Source: a virus. Taken from it: a stretch of DNA of 32,499 nucleotides. The translations under genes and the position numbers were made by a program. The notes under the pieces are model-generated. The model was not told where the DNA came from and ran no database searches. It was given only the letters and a program-made list of their open reading frames with translations. The number at the start of each line of letters is the position of its first letter. The first letter of the stretch is position 1. This document shows positions 6,752-14,242 of the stretch, piece after piece. Where the stretch lies: positions 1 to 32,499 of IMG/VR virus record IMGVR_UViG_3300044634_001245. One strand, written 5' to 3'.

Positions 6752-7181
6752 TTGCTTCTTCTTTAGAATGAAAGGGTCCTTGGTACTTATACCGTTCAAG
6801 TACAATAAGTTTGGGGTTTTGCACAGCCTTCCAGGCACGATGCTGTTTGACCATGTACCAGCCTGCGGCAAACCATGATTTGCTTTTGTTGCTGGTAGTA
6901 AACAATGGCAATTTGTGCTTGACGTCCCAGATGGGATTGTACACACGGCATCCGGTGTCATAGCCATGAACTTGATGGCTGAGTTCTTTGGTTTTCTTTG
7001 TGGCAGGTTCAAACTCAACCTGTTCACGATTCCGCAACATGGGAATGGTTTTGTAGTTGGCAGTTTTGTTGCGAATGGTGATTTGATAACCATCATCCAC
7101 TGCCTGAATGTTGCCAACTTTTTGATCGTCCTGCTTCAGGATCCAATACTGGTTAGCTACCACTGGTTTGGCGTGTATCAT
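6732..7181 (-). CDS. conserved phage hypothetical protein (149 aa)
   Basis: Begins MIHAKPVVANQYWILKQDDQ and reads as a mostly beta-strand protein. It has a central HGYDTGCRVYNPIWDVKHKL segment, a KSKSWFAAGWYMVK segment and a C-terminal ERYKYQGPFHSKEEA. I recall similar proteins in T4-like cyanophages, unnamed. AAGGAG lies nine bases before the ATG. It overlaps the FEN gene by 29 bases and the MazG gene by 20. Confidence 0.75.
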   Translation of the reverse strand: MIHAKPVVANQYWILKQDDQKVGNIQAVDDGYQITIRNKTANYKTIPMLRNREQVEFEPATKKTKELSHQVHGYDTGCRVYNPIWDVKHKLPLFTTSNKSKSWFAAGWYMVKQHRAWKAVQNPKLIVLERYKYQGPFHSKEEANDKSVS

Positions 7182-8211
7182 CTAATACTCCTTTGTATGT
7201 ATTGTTCATCCAACGACCCACTGCATCTGCATGGTCGCTGAGTTTGTTCAGCTCGTACTTGCCACAGAACTTTAAAAAGTGAGCACCCACCATGCCCACG
7301 TCTCTGTGAATTACCTGTTCGCGGATAGCTGTGTCTACAACATCTTTGATGTCCTGGGGTTGTGCAGTAAGGTCAATTAGAGCCACGTTACGCTCGTAAT
7401 CTTCCAACACCTTGTGTTCCACTTGCTCATGGTCAGTCCAACGTTGCAACATCATGTTGTTCCACGCATAGCCTTTTTTGCCACGATCTTCAAATGCTTC
7501 TGTAATACCCACACGATTCTTTGTGCCTTTGACCGGGGCACCTGGATACGCTGAGAACACATTGTCACCAGGATCGCCTCGCACACATTTCAAAAACAAC
7601 ACCCACTTTTGATAGTCCACAGGTGCAATAAAGTAAGGGTCAGATTTACCAACCTTGATCTTTGAATTGCTTTCAATTGTAAAACTTAGATTCTTGCCCT
7701 TGCCGTCCTTGACACCGTCGACACTGAACAAGTGATCATTGACACCGTTGTAGAGTCGCACATTAGGTGCCACCAACTGAACGAAGTCAGAATCTGTGCT
7801 TACAATAGTGTGGTCATCTTGGGGGTGTAAAGCTATCCAACGTGCAATGACATCATCCGCTTCGGCTGTTGCGCAACGGATCACACTGCAATTGGTTTTT
7901 GTAGACAAGTATTTAGTCAGCTCGTCGTATGTTTCCCAGAACAGTTTGTCTTCTTCTGCTTCTGTTTCACTCATGGCGCCACGGGCCACAGCACGGTTGG
8001 CCTTGTAGGGTTTGTAGTAGTCCTTGCGCCAGCTACGTCCTTCTAGTGCGAATACCACGTGATCTGCACCCAAATCACGTGCTACCTTGTTGGCACTCAT
8101 GATGGTCAGGTGTAGTGCAAAGCCCAGCTTGGTCCAGGTATCTGCTGCTCTGTGTGCTTGATGTCTAGCACGAAAGAACATGTTGCTGGTGTCAATAAGT
8201 AGGTATTTCAT
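7153..8211 (-). CDS. FEN-family 5'-3' exonuclease / RNase H (T4 rnh type), 352 aa
   Basis: Removes RNA primers and 5' flaps during replication. Acidic metal ligands expected of the FEN fold are visible in order: D7 (LLIDTSN), the arch segment EGRSWRKDYYKPYKANR at 57-73, TAEADD at 115-120, STDSD at 138-142 and GDPGDN at 212-217 in the helix-3turn-helix. The second canonical aspartate appears as E57 (FALEG). The length fits phage RNase H proteins (T4: about 305 aa) with an extended C-terminus. It overlaps neighbouring genes at both ends and sits downstream of polymerase and clamp genes in the same direction, consistent with a replication role. Confidence 0.88.
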   Translation of the reverse strand: MKYLLIDTSNMFFRARHQAHRAADTWTKLGFALHLTIMSANKVARDLGADHVVFALEGRSWRKDYYKPYKANRAVARGAMSETEAEEDKLFWETYDELTKYLSTKTNCSVIRCATAEADDVIARWIALHPQDDHTIVSTDSDFVQLVAPNVRLYNGVNDHLFSVDGVKDGKGKNLSFTIESNSKIKVGKSDPYFIAPVDYQKWVLFLKCVRGDPGDNVFSAYPGAPVKGTKNRVGITEAFEDRGKKGYAWNNMMLQRWTDHEQVEHKVLEDYERNVALIDLTAQPQDIKDVVDTAIREQVIHRDVGMVGAHFLKFCGKYELNKLSDHADAVGRWMNNTYKGVLDDTRQTSGS

Positions 8212-8920
8212 CAGGCCTTAAGAGTTGATTGGTCTTGATGTATTGTAACAGATATTCGCCCCAAAAGCAATGGGCATTGGCCCCAAAATGCCAACTTTCG
8301 GGATTTACTGTGGCAAAGCCCTGCTGTCTTAGTACAAAATCGTACGTTTTGGCGTGATCGTAAGGAGCCATATAACTTGTGCCCCAGTCGTACTGTTGTT
8401 TGATTCCTTCAAAATGACTGTTGCCATTGAACATCAGGTGCCGGATACCCTGGGATTCTAGTTCTTTGTGAAACTGCCAAATATCATCATGTGCTTGTTG
8501 CCTACACTGATCCCAGTCTATGTCCACAACAAACTCGCGATATCGTTCTTGTAGTTCTTTGGGTACATGGTCTATGCCACTGGCGTTGACTTGATAGTCT
8601 TGACCATTGTGCCACCATTCTTCTCGTTCCCAAGTAGTCCACTGTATGACCATGAAGCAGTCTTTGACAGCATCTGGATTTTGCTCAATCCATTCTCTTG
8701 TGGTACGCATGATTCTGGTATTGCTACATCCTGCTTGTGCGTCCAGATACAGTATAGCACGTAACCAGTTGGCCAGTTCGCAACTGTAACTAGCTCGTTC
8801 GTTGTCAGGATGCGGTTGTCGTCCCAGTCCCCAGAACACACCATCGTCCTGTGCCCACGCATGTGGGTTCACACATTCAGCCGCGGCGGAGTGACTGTTC
8901 CCGTTCGAATATAATAGCAT
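8192..8920 (-). CDS. SGNH-hydrolase-like protein (242 aa)
   Basis: The N-terminus LLYSNGNSHS resembles block I of SGNH hydrolases with GNS in place of GDS. A C-terminal NPESWHFGANAHCFWGEYLL supplies the block V histidine region. Middle segments are Trp-rich (QWTTWEREEWWHNGQDYQVN). It resembles the next protein upstream (8877-9569) in layout: both have the WxxWExE/WSEHGREQW region, a long helix, HLMFNGNSHF/HLFFNAFHHF and the final H-F-x-x-x-x-H, so they are divergent paralogues. The catalytic nucleophile Ser is present; activity (esterase or acyl transfer) is inference. The start overlaps the upstream gene by 44 bases. Confidence 0.65.
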   Translation of the reverse strand: MLLYSNGNSHSAAAECVNPHAWAQDDGVFWGLGRQPHPDNERASYSCELANWLRAILYLDAQAGCSNTRIMRTTREWIEQNPDAVKDCFMVIQWTTWEREEWWHNGQDYQVNASGIDHVPKELQERYREFVVDIDWDQCRQQAHDDIWQFHKELESQGIRHLMFNGNSHFEGIKQQYDWGTSYMAPYDHAKTYDFVLRQQGFATVNPESWHFGANAHCFWGEYLLQYIKTNQLLRPDEIPTY

Positions 8921-9569
8921 GTGCAGGACTTGTGTTGATTTCGTTGATCAAGATATCAGCCCAGGCTTGGTGACCAGCAGGCTCAAAATGTTGCCATCCA
9001 GGAGTGAGTTCTTCGTAGTTGTGTTCAATACAGAATGGCACATAGCATTGTCGTTCATTGTAAGGGCAGAAAAAACAGCAATGCCAGTCCAGCCATTCTT
9101 TTTCGCTTTCAATCTGAAAGTGATGAAATGCATTGAAAAACAAATGTGGAATTTTTCGTTCGTACATCCACATGTGCAAGTTGTAGATCTTGTTGTGCCA
9201 GTAGTAGCTCATGACTCTGTGCCAGTTGGGATCTTTCTGAATGTGATTTTTCCAAAACTGATATCGCCTACGGAATTCGTTGGGTATCTGTTGTCCCACG
9301 TCTAGTTGGTTGATCTCATGGAATTGATTTTCAAAATACCACTGTTCTCGGCCGTGTTCACTCCAACCAATTACAACCAAATCTGGTGCCGGGTTGGATT
9401 GCAAGTATTCCCAGGTTGACTGATAGATCAAGTCGTTGCTAGCGCCGCTGACTGCCAAGTTTGTTGCAGTAGCGCCATAATAGTCTGTAATGACTCCGGC
9501 CATTCCAAGCTTTTTGTCATCCAGTTCTTCGCCTCCCATGTTGGAGTCGCCATTGAATAAGATATGCAT
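8877..9569 (-). CDS. SGNH-hydrolase-like protein (230 aa)
   Basis: Block I is FNGDSNMGGEEL (residues 5-16), block III is SGASND (about 40-45) with the G-x-N-like turn, and the C-terminus has WQHFEPAGHQAWAD with a His in the block V position. These are the usual Ser-Gly-Asn-His features of GDSL/SGNH esterases. Phage SGNH proteins may deacetylate or acylate surface glycans. GAGG lies eight bases before the ATG. Divergent paralogue of 8192-8920, and a third SGNH protein lies at 11329-12024. Confidence 0.72.
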   Translation of the reverse strand: MHILFNGDSNMGGEELDDKKLGMAGVITDYYGATATNLAVSGASNDLIYQSTWEYLQSNPAPDLVVIGWSEHGREQWYFENQFHEINQLDVGQQIPNEFRRRYQFWKNHIQKDPNWHRVMSYYWHNKIYNLHMWMYERKIPHLFFNAFHHFQIESEKEWLDWHCCFFCPYNERQCYVPFCIEHNYEELTPGWQHFEPAGHQAWADILINEINTSPAHAIIFEREQSLRRG

Positions 9570-9579
9570 TGGTTTTGCC

Positions 9580-10071
9580 TCAAGAAGCAGGATTGGTTCC
9601 GCGAGTCAGTTCCTTTTCTGCTTCAGCCGCCGCCGCACGTTTGCGTAAACTGCTGCTGGAGAAAGAATGATCTCTGCTGTTGAACACATGCTCTATGCCC
9701 AGGCCTGCACCTTCGTTGCGTCCAGTAAAGTTGGTGTCTTCGTACTCTTTGCCCAGGATGCGTACATCAATGGGCAAGGTCAGAATCAAGTCAACCAAGT
9801 CTCGCTCTGTGGTGTACACCACAATCTCGTCCACAAATCTACAGGCACTGAGCTGTATCTGTCGCTCCACAATGCTTTGCACAGGAGCATTTTTGATGCC
9901 TGGCCGATCAACGCTGGCGTCAGTTTGCAGGCCTGCAATTAGATAATCGCAGTGATTCTTGGCTTCAGCCAACATGGCAATGTGTCCAGCATGCAACATG
10001 TCAAATTGACTGAATGTGATGCCGATACGTTTGCCCTGGGCCTTGAGTTCTTTGATGTGATTAAAAATCAT
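9580..10071 (-). CDS. cytidylyltransferase-like nucleotidyltransferase (163 aa)
   Basis: Has the HIGH-type nucleotide-binding motif FSQFDMLHAGHIAML (His27 and His30 in H-A-G-H) and a C-terminal SSSSLRKR that corresponds to the ISSTxLR motif. Length and layout match glycerol-3-phosphate cytidylyltransferase (TagD) and the nucleotidyl domain of HldE/RfaE. It would transfer CMP or AMP onto a phosphorylated sugar or alcohol, making an activated donor for the many glycosyltransferases of this window. The exact substrate cannot be read from sequence. ATGA overlap with the upstream gene. Confidence 0.85.
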   Translation of the reverse strand: MIFNHIKELKAQGKRIGITFSQFDMLHAGHIAMLAEAKNHCDYLIAGLQTDASVDRPGIKNAPVQSIVERQIQLSACRFVDEIVVYTTERDLVDLILTLPIDVRILGKEYEDTNFTGRNEGAGLGIEHVFNSRDHSFSSSSLRKRAAAAEAEKELTRGTNPAS

Positions 10072-10481
10072 GATACTTCGCTTCTCCCGTCGCCAATGTT
10101 GCGACTCTGTACATAAATGCCGGAATTCTTGATAGCTTGTTCTTGTTCCCAGGTTTCCATCACAACGTGTCTACACACGTTCTGGAACCACTGGTCTACT
10201 ACGTCATTATCAGACTTGCCTTGATATCCAGCTCTGATCAAGTTGGCCACAAACTTGTCGTTCCAATCCAGTTCAAACGCTCCTTGATGCAGATTCTCTG
10301 GATCCACATCCATGCTGAGCACAGCCACATAAGGTTCGCCACGTTCTGTGGCCAGTTCTTTAGCAGATTTTTCTGGAGCCTTGGTCTTTGGCTTTGGTGG
10401 CGCCGGTTCGGGTTTTGGTGCAGTGGGTTCGGGATTCACATTGGCTTTTACGCCAAACAAACTTTTGATCTTGTCAAACAT
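10068..10481 (-). CDS. conserved phage hypothetical protein with Pro/Lys-rich linker (137 aa)
   Basis: An N-terminal MFDKIKSLFG helix is followed by a Pro/Lys/Glu-rich linker (about residues 15-38) and then a globular part with AKELATERGEPYVAVLSMDV, FELDWNDKFVANLIRAGYQG and DNDVVDQWFQNVCRHVVMET. I recall a similar layout in T4-like cyanophage proteins of unknown function. The linker suggests a tethering or scaffold role, which is inference. Starts directly after the queE stop codon with GGGGGA serving as ribosome binding site. Confidence 0.75.
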   Translation of the reverse strand: MFDKIKSLFGVKANVNPEPTAPKPEPAPPKPKTKAPEKSAKELATERGEPYVAVLSMDVDPENLHQGAFELDWNDKFVANLIRAGYQGKSDNDVVDQWFQNVCRHVVMETWEQEQAIKNSGIYVQSRNIGDGRSEVS

Positions 10482-11327
10482 TTATTTCCCCCAACCATTG
10501 CCCCAAAGATCCACATGCAGACGCGGACTGTACCAGTAACCGCGCTTGAGTGCTTCGTCGGCTACATTGATTCTGTTGCCATCGTACACACTGACCACAC
10601 CGCCCACAGGCATCACAAACACAGGACCAGCAAAGCCTGCCAGTCGATACTCGTCTACAGCTTGATCCAGTTCGTCAAAGTCTGAGACTTTCTCAACCAC
10701 AAACTTGAGATAAGCAATGCCATGTGTTTCATAGTTAAACACAATTTCTGGACGAATAGCTTCTTCACGTTTTTCGCCACTAACACTGAGCTTGGGACTG
10801 ACACTGAATGTGATCTCACCGTGCCAGTCATCTAGATACAGTCTAAACTCTCTTGACAGCTCCTGAGTACCATTGGTCTCAAATGTGATGTGTCGCAAGC
10901 CACGTGCATGCAACAAGTCCAACAGTTCAGGATACGCACGTTGCCAGCCCAGCAAGGGCTCTCCGCCTGTGATCACCAGGTGCACAGGATTTCCATTGGG
11001 CTGCAACCAGTTGCCATGTGGCAATAGTGCAGCCATTTTGTCCACCAGTTGTTCAGCAGTGTACGTTGGACTCAAGTGCTTGAATGCAGGATGCCAGCTT
11101 GCATAGCTGTCACAACCTGTGTTCACCAGTGGTAGTTCTTCAAAAGTTTTGTACAGTTCCACAGTCTTGGATACTTCATCTGCTTCTGTGCTCTTCTCGC
11201 CGGGCTTACAACCAAACCCTGAACAGGTAAAGTTACAACCAAACATGCGAAGGAACACACTGGGTACACCAACGTATCGGCCTTCGCCTTGTGCAGAATA
11301 GAATAGTTCTGATACTTTAAATTTCAT
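10482..11327 (-). CDS. queE: 7-carboxy-7-deazaguanine synthase QueE, radical SAM (281 aa)
   Basis: Converts 6-carboxytetrahydropterin to 7-carboxy-7-deazaguanine (CDG), using SAM and a 4Fe-4S cluster. The N-terminus has the QueE signature ELFYSAQGEGRYVGVPSVFLR, then GCNFTC (C31, C35), C40, and GCDSYASW (C72), followed by the SAM-binding TGGEPLLGW (120-128) and FETNGTQ. In standard QueE the third cluster Cys is in a CDT-x-YAW motif, so C72 is the likely third ligand, with about 36 extra residues in the cluster loop. Works with FolE (14641-15468) and QueD (13657-14160). AAAAGG precedes the ATG. Confidence 0.93.
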   Translation of the reverse strand: MKFKVSELFYSAQGEGRYVGVPSVFLRMFGCNFTCSGFGCKPGEKSTEADEVSKTVELYKTFEELPLVNTGCDSYASWHPAFKHLSPTYTAEQLVDKMAALLPHGNWLQPNGNPVHLVITGGEPLLGWQRAYPELLDLLHARGLRHITFETNGTQELSREFRLYLDDWHGEITFSVSPKLSVSGEKREEAIRPEIVFNYETHGIAYLKFVVEKVSDFDELDQAVDEYRLAGFAGPVFVMPVGGVVSVYDGNRINVADEALKRGYWYSPRLHVDLWGNGWGK

Positions 11328-11328
11328 A

Positions 11329-12024
11329 TTATAACCTTTTTAGTGTACAATCACTGGTTTTTGTTTTGACCAGATTATTAGATTCTTGTGCAATTTTAAC
11401 ACGAACTTCTTGCTTTGTCACGCTGCCTGGTAAAACTGTATCTAACCAGATTAGGTGTTCTGCTGGGGTAGGATGGCCGTCTTCTCGATCAGCCCATCTT
11501 TCTGGAAACAAAACTTCTCTGAAACTTGGCAACCAGCCTTCAAACACATCTTTATATAGGTCAACTACATCTGGAAAGAAACTTTTCTTGTCAGGATCCC
11601 ATTGATCTATTTGCCAAGTAGTTTGATCCATGCTGGTAAAATGCCAGTTTACTCCCTTGAGTTCCAGCAACACTTTTACTGCTTTGATAAACGCCGCATC
11701 TCTAATCAAATATCCACGCTCGGTTACCTTTTCTTTTACAAACTTTTGATTGTAAAGTTCAGTGGTATACATGTTGCCATATGTTTGCCAGCGGGTAGTA
11801 TAATGATCATTTCGCATGACATTGGTCCAACTAACAATAACAGTATCATTGGGTTCAAACTGACTACGCTGGTCTGCTTCCATTACACTGTTGAAGATGT
11901 AGTGATTGCCAGCACCACCTTGACCCCAATTTTGATACTCGTCATAATGAGCACCCAAAATGTCTGCCCACGTACTCCAGCGATAGTTTGTAAAACTACA
12001 ACCAAAAGTAAAAAGACGACTCAT
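11329..12024 (-). CDS. SGNH/GDSL hydrolase (231 aa)
   Basis: Block I is FTFGCSFTNYRW (residues 6-17, G-C-S in place of G-D-S), block II/III is NWGQGGAGNHYI (32-43) and block V is DREDGHPTPAEH near 180-191, giving the D-x-x-H pair. Together these make a clear SGNH esterase or acyltransferase fold. It lies between the methyltransferase gene and queE. Its role in a base-modification or surface-glycan pathway is not determined. The start overlaps the methyltransferase stop as ATGA. Confidence 0.82.
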   Translation of the reverse strand: MSRLFTFGCSFTNYRWSTWADILGAHYDEYQNWGQGGAGNHYIFNSVMEADQRSQFEPNDTVIVSWTNVMRNDHYTTRWQTYGNMYTTELYNQKFVKEKVTERGYLIRDAAFIKAVKVLLELKGVNWHFTSMDQTTWQIDQWDPDKKSFFPDVVDLYKDVFEGWLPSFREVLFPERWADREDGHPTPAEHLIWLDTVLPGSVTKQEVRVKIAQESNNLVKTKTSDCTLKRL

Positions 12025-12809
12025 ACCTTACGTGCTTTGACCAACAGATGCCAGCCTAGATATTCTCGCACAGCTTGACGATGAGAGTCAGTCATGGTTT
12101 CAAACCAAGGTTCTAATTCATAACGGCCTGCCTTGTACGCATCTACATTGTACATAAAACAGTGGTCTTGACGTAAACGTTCAATGTACCAGCCGTTGTC
12201 ACTGTTCATCAATTGATGGATTTCATCTTTGGAGAATGCTTGTGCGTATGGGCAGCCTGCTTGTGCTTCAAACTGGTCAAGACCCTTTTGGATCATGGCA
12301 TACTTCCAGGAGTTCTTGGCGTATACCATGTAGCGGAATTCACCACCATATTTGACCACTTCATGTACATTGTTAATAATCTTGTCGATGCCTGGGAAGT
12401 GATGTATCACACCGTAACTGTAAACAAGATCAAACTCACCTAACGTAGCCAATGCGTCAGCATCGGTTGCATCTACATTGTAGAACTCGCCTTCAAGGCC
12501 TAGTGTTTCAAATCGTTGTTTACTGAGTGCAATGCTTTGATCACTCAAGTCAATGCCTACATACTCGGCACCATGCTTGGCAAATTCTTCTGCATCTGAT
12601 CCGATGCCACAACCAATTTCTAACACACGCTTGCCAGCCCATAAATGGAACCCTGCAAATTCAGCAATGTGCGGCTCCACACGATATCTACGTTCTGATA
12701 CTTCACGAAAGAATTCTGGAGTTCCGATATCACTTTGCCCGTGCTTGATGTTGCAAGGTTGTGTGTTCCAGTATCGTTTGATACGTTCTTCAAGACTGAT
12801 TTGTGTCAT
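12021..12809 (-). CDS. class I SAM-dependent methyltransferase (262 aa)
   Basis: Motif I is VLEIGCGIGSDAEEF (about 61-75), motif II contains VGIDLSDQSIALSKQRF (84-100), then FYNVDATD and the motif IV region DLVYSYGVIHHFP. These are the Rossmann-fold features of class I methyltransferases that use small-molecule or sugar acceptors. The long C-terminal half (YAKNSWKYAMIQKGL...) may form the acceptor domain. It could methylate a sugar made by the neighbouring enzymes; the acceptor is unknown. ATGA junctions on both sides. Confidence 0.88.
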   Translation of the reverse strand: MTQISLEERIKRYWNTQPCNIKHGQSDIGTPEFFREVSERRYRVEPHIAEFAGFHLWAGKRVLEIGCGIGSDAEEFAKHGAEYVGIDLSDQSIALSKQRFETLGLEGEFYNVDATDADALATLGEFDLVYSYGVIHHFPGIDKIINNVHEVVKYGGEFRYMVYAKNSWKYAMIQKGLDQFEAQAGCPYAQAFSKDEIHQLMNSDNGWYIERLRQDHCFMYNVDAYKAGRYELEPWFETMTDSHRQAVREYLGWHLLVKARKV

Positions 12810-13660
12810 TTGGTACCTGCTCGGAAATGTGTGTGAGGATTTTTGAACTGCACCATTTGTTTGTTGACATCGTTCTTGGCAAGATGTTCCCAGGGATCTT
12901 GCTTGCCTTGAAATACTCGATCAAAAAACGAAAGATCACATCCCTGTGTTCGCAAATAGGTAGCAATCTTGTAGCAGTCTCGATGACGTAGGTCCATCTG
13001 TGTCATGCTGTGAAAGTCCACGGGGCTGGAAGGATTGCCCTCTAACATGGGACGATTTTGAAAAGTTTCGTCCCCATTATTGCCAGTAAGGTCATGACGA
13101 TCATGCAACACATCAACTGGAATTCGTTCCCAGATATTCAACATGTAGGCCTGTTGACTCAACCATGCATCTGAAATTTGATGCGGACTTAGATAGCCCA
13201 GGAGATCCAGCCACTTGCGCGGCACAATAGGAAAGATTGAATAAGGGTGATCATTGTGTGTATGAAAGGCCAACAGTTTGAACTCACCGTCGTGGGTCAT
13301 GATCTCTTGGTCCCAACCACCTGTTTCCATCACAGCGTCGTCATTCCAGAATACCAACCAACGTGCATCACTCTTGCGAGCTAGTTCGTTTACGTACTCA
13401 TTGAGCCGAATGTAGCCCAAAGGCGGAAACTTGATGGCAGTGTAGTTGACGTTGTGTTGATCCAGCCAAGGTTGCAGTTCTTGTACAAAGTAATTAATAC
13501 CCACAGGGTCATCATTGTCAAATCCAAACATCAATTGTATTCGACTGGCATCTGCTGCCAGTTCAATAACGCTTTTTACGCTACGCTCTAGTGAATCTGA
13601 TCGCCCGCGAGTAGGCAACAAGATAGCAATGTCAAATTCAGGTGTAGTAATTTCGCTCAT
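12806..13660 (-). CDS. GT2-like (GT-A fold) glycosyltransferase (284 aa)
   Basis: Begins with IAILLPTRGRSDSLERSVKS (12-31), the nucleotide-binding strand of GT-A enzymes, then FGFDNDDP (45-52) and ARWLVFWNDDAVMETGGWD, where NDD stands in the DxD metal position. The C-terminal part is long and His-rich. Family 2 enzymes transfer a sugar from a nucleotide-sugar donor. Donor and acceptor are unknown; phage DNA or the cell surface are both possible. It is translated between queD and the methyltransferase with ATGA overlaps. Confidence 0.82.
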   Translation of the reverse strand: MSEITTPEFDIAILLPTRGRSDSLERSVKSVIELAADASRIQLMFGFDNDDPVGINYFVQELQPWLDQHNVNYTAIKFPPLGYIRLNEYVNELARKSDARWLVFWNDDAVMETGGWDQEIMTHDGEFKLLAFHTHNDHPYSIFPIVPRKWLDLLGYLSPHQISDAWLSQQAYMLNIWERIPVDVLHDRHDLTGNNGDETFQNRPMLEGNPSSPVDFHSMTQMDLRHRDCYKIATYLRTQGCDLSFFDRVFQGKQDPWEHLAKNDVNKQMVQFKNPHTHFRAGTK

Positions 13661-14160
13661 TCAAACAAGTCCTCATTCCATTCACGATGGCCTTCGCGAT
13701 AGGCCATGTTAGCCTGGGTTTCGCGAACTTCCACGCGATAGCACCACAGTCTTTCTGCTTCAGCAGGCCCCCACATTTCAGGAATGTAAACTCCGTTTAC
13801 AAACTTGTAGAGTTGATCAGCAAGTCCTTCACAGCCCAGACGTGGTAGCACCACAATCTTGGCCATTTTCTTTTCTTGTAGCATTTTGAATGTGGCCAGT
13901 TCAGGATCGTCTTGTGCCACAATCAAGGTATGATCAAATTGATCTTCTAGTGTTTTCTTTAGTTCTTTGAGTCCGCCATAATCAGCAGCCCAGTTACGAA
14001 CATCTAGGTCGTTGGTTCCAAAGTAAAACTTCATTGAGAAGCTGTAGCCATGGATAAGATTGCAGTGACTATCAGCTCGCCATTGGCGGTACGCACAGGG
14101 AAATGCGTCATGATACTCCTTGGTAGAAGTAAATTTGTATTGTACAGGTTGGTTTGCCAT
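13657..14160 (-). CDS. queD: 6-carboxytetrahydropterin synthase QueD (167 aa)
   Basis: T-fold enzyme converting dihydroneopterin triphosphate to 6-carboxytetrahydropterin, the second step toward 7-deazaguanine. Visible are the catalytic segment SHCNLIHGYSF (C33, H37, with Y39 where E. coli QueD has the Zn-ligand His of HGH), DVRNWAADYGGLKELK (substrate loop and helix), FDHTLIV (catalytic Asp-His) and the C-terminal RVEVRET strand. A clear AGGAG ribosome binding site lies seven bases before the ATG, behind its own promoter. It would receive the FolE product and feed QueE. Confidence 0.9.
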   Translation of the reverse strand: MANQPVQYKFTSTKEYHDAFPCAYRQWRADSHCNLIHGYSFSMKFYFGTNDLDVRNWAADYGGLKELKKTLEDQFDHTLIVAQDDPELATFKMLQEKKMAKIVVLPRLGCEGLADQLYKFVNGVYIPEMWGPAEAERLWCYRVEVRETQANMAYREGHREWNEDLFE

Positions 14161-14168
14161 TATATTCT

Positions 14169-14206
14169 CCTATGTTGATTATAGCATAGGCAGCAGAGTT
14201 TGTATA
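14169..14206 (-). promoter_or_regulatory. queD promoter with overlapping inverted repeat
   Basis: The minus strand has an extended -10 TGCTATAAT (hexamer 14178-14183), a 17-bp spacer and a weak -35 TATACA (14201-14206). An inverted repeat CCTATG (14169-14174) / CATAGG (14185-14190), with 10 bases between, flanks the -10 box and touches the ribosome binding site. It could be an operator for a repressor. The repeat lies mostly upstream of the expected transcription start, so it is more likely a DNA site than an RNA hairpin. Confidence 0.6.
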
Positions 14207-14242
14207 GCGGGAATGATGCCATAAGGCCGCTGAGATCAATAC

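Noticed and set aside
6752-7117. Upstream extension of the MazG-like reading frame to a 247-aa protein
   Set aside because: The extra residues overlap 6732-7181 in another frame, are low in protein-like features and precede a good ATG with a full MazG domain at 6751.
10137-10685. 182-aa plus-strand open frame
   Set aside because: It spans the junction of two real minus-strand genes (queE and 10068-10481) and has a composition typical of antisense frames.
11328-11340. TATAAT just before the queE start as a promoter
   Set aside because: It arises from the TTATAATATG of the stop/start junction; no -35 hexamer lies at a suitable distance.
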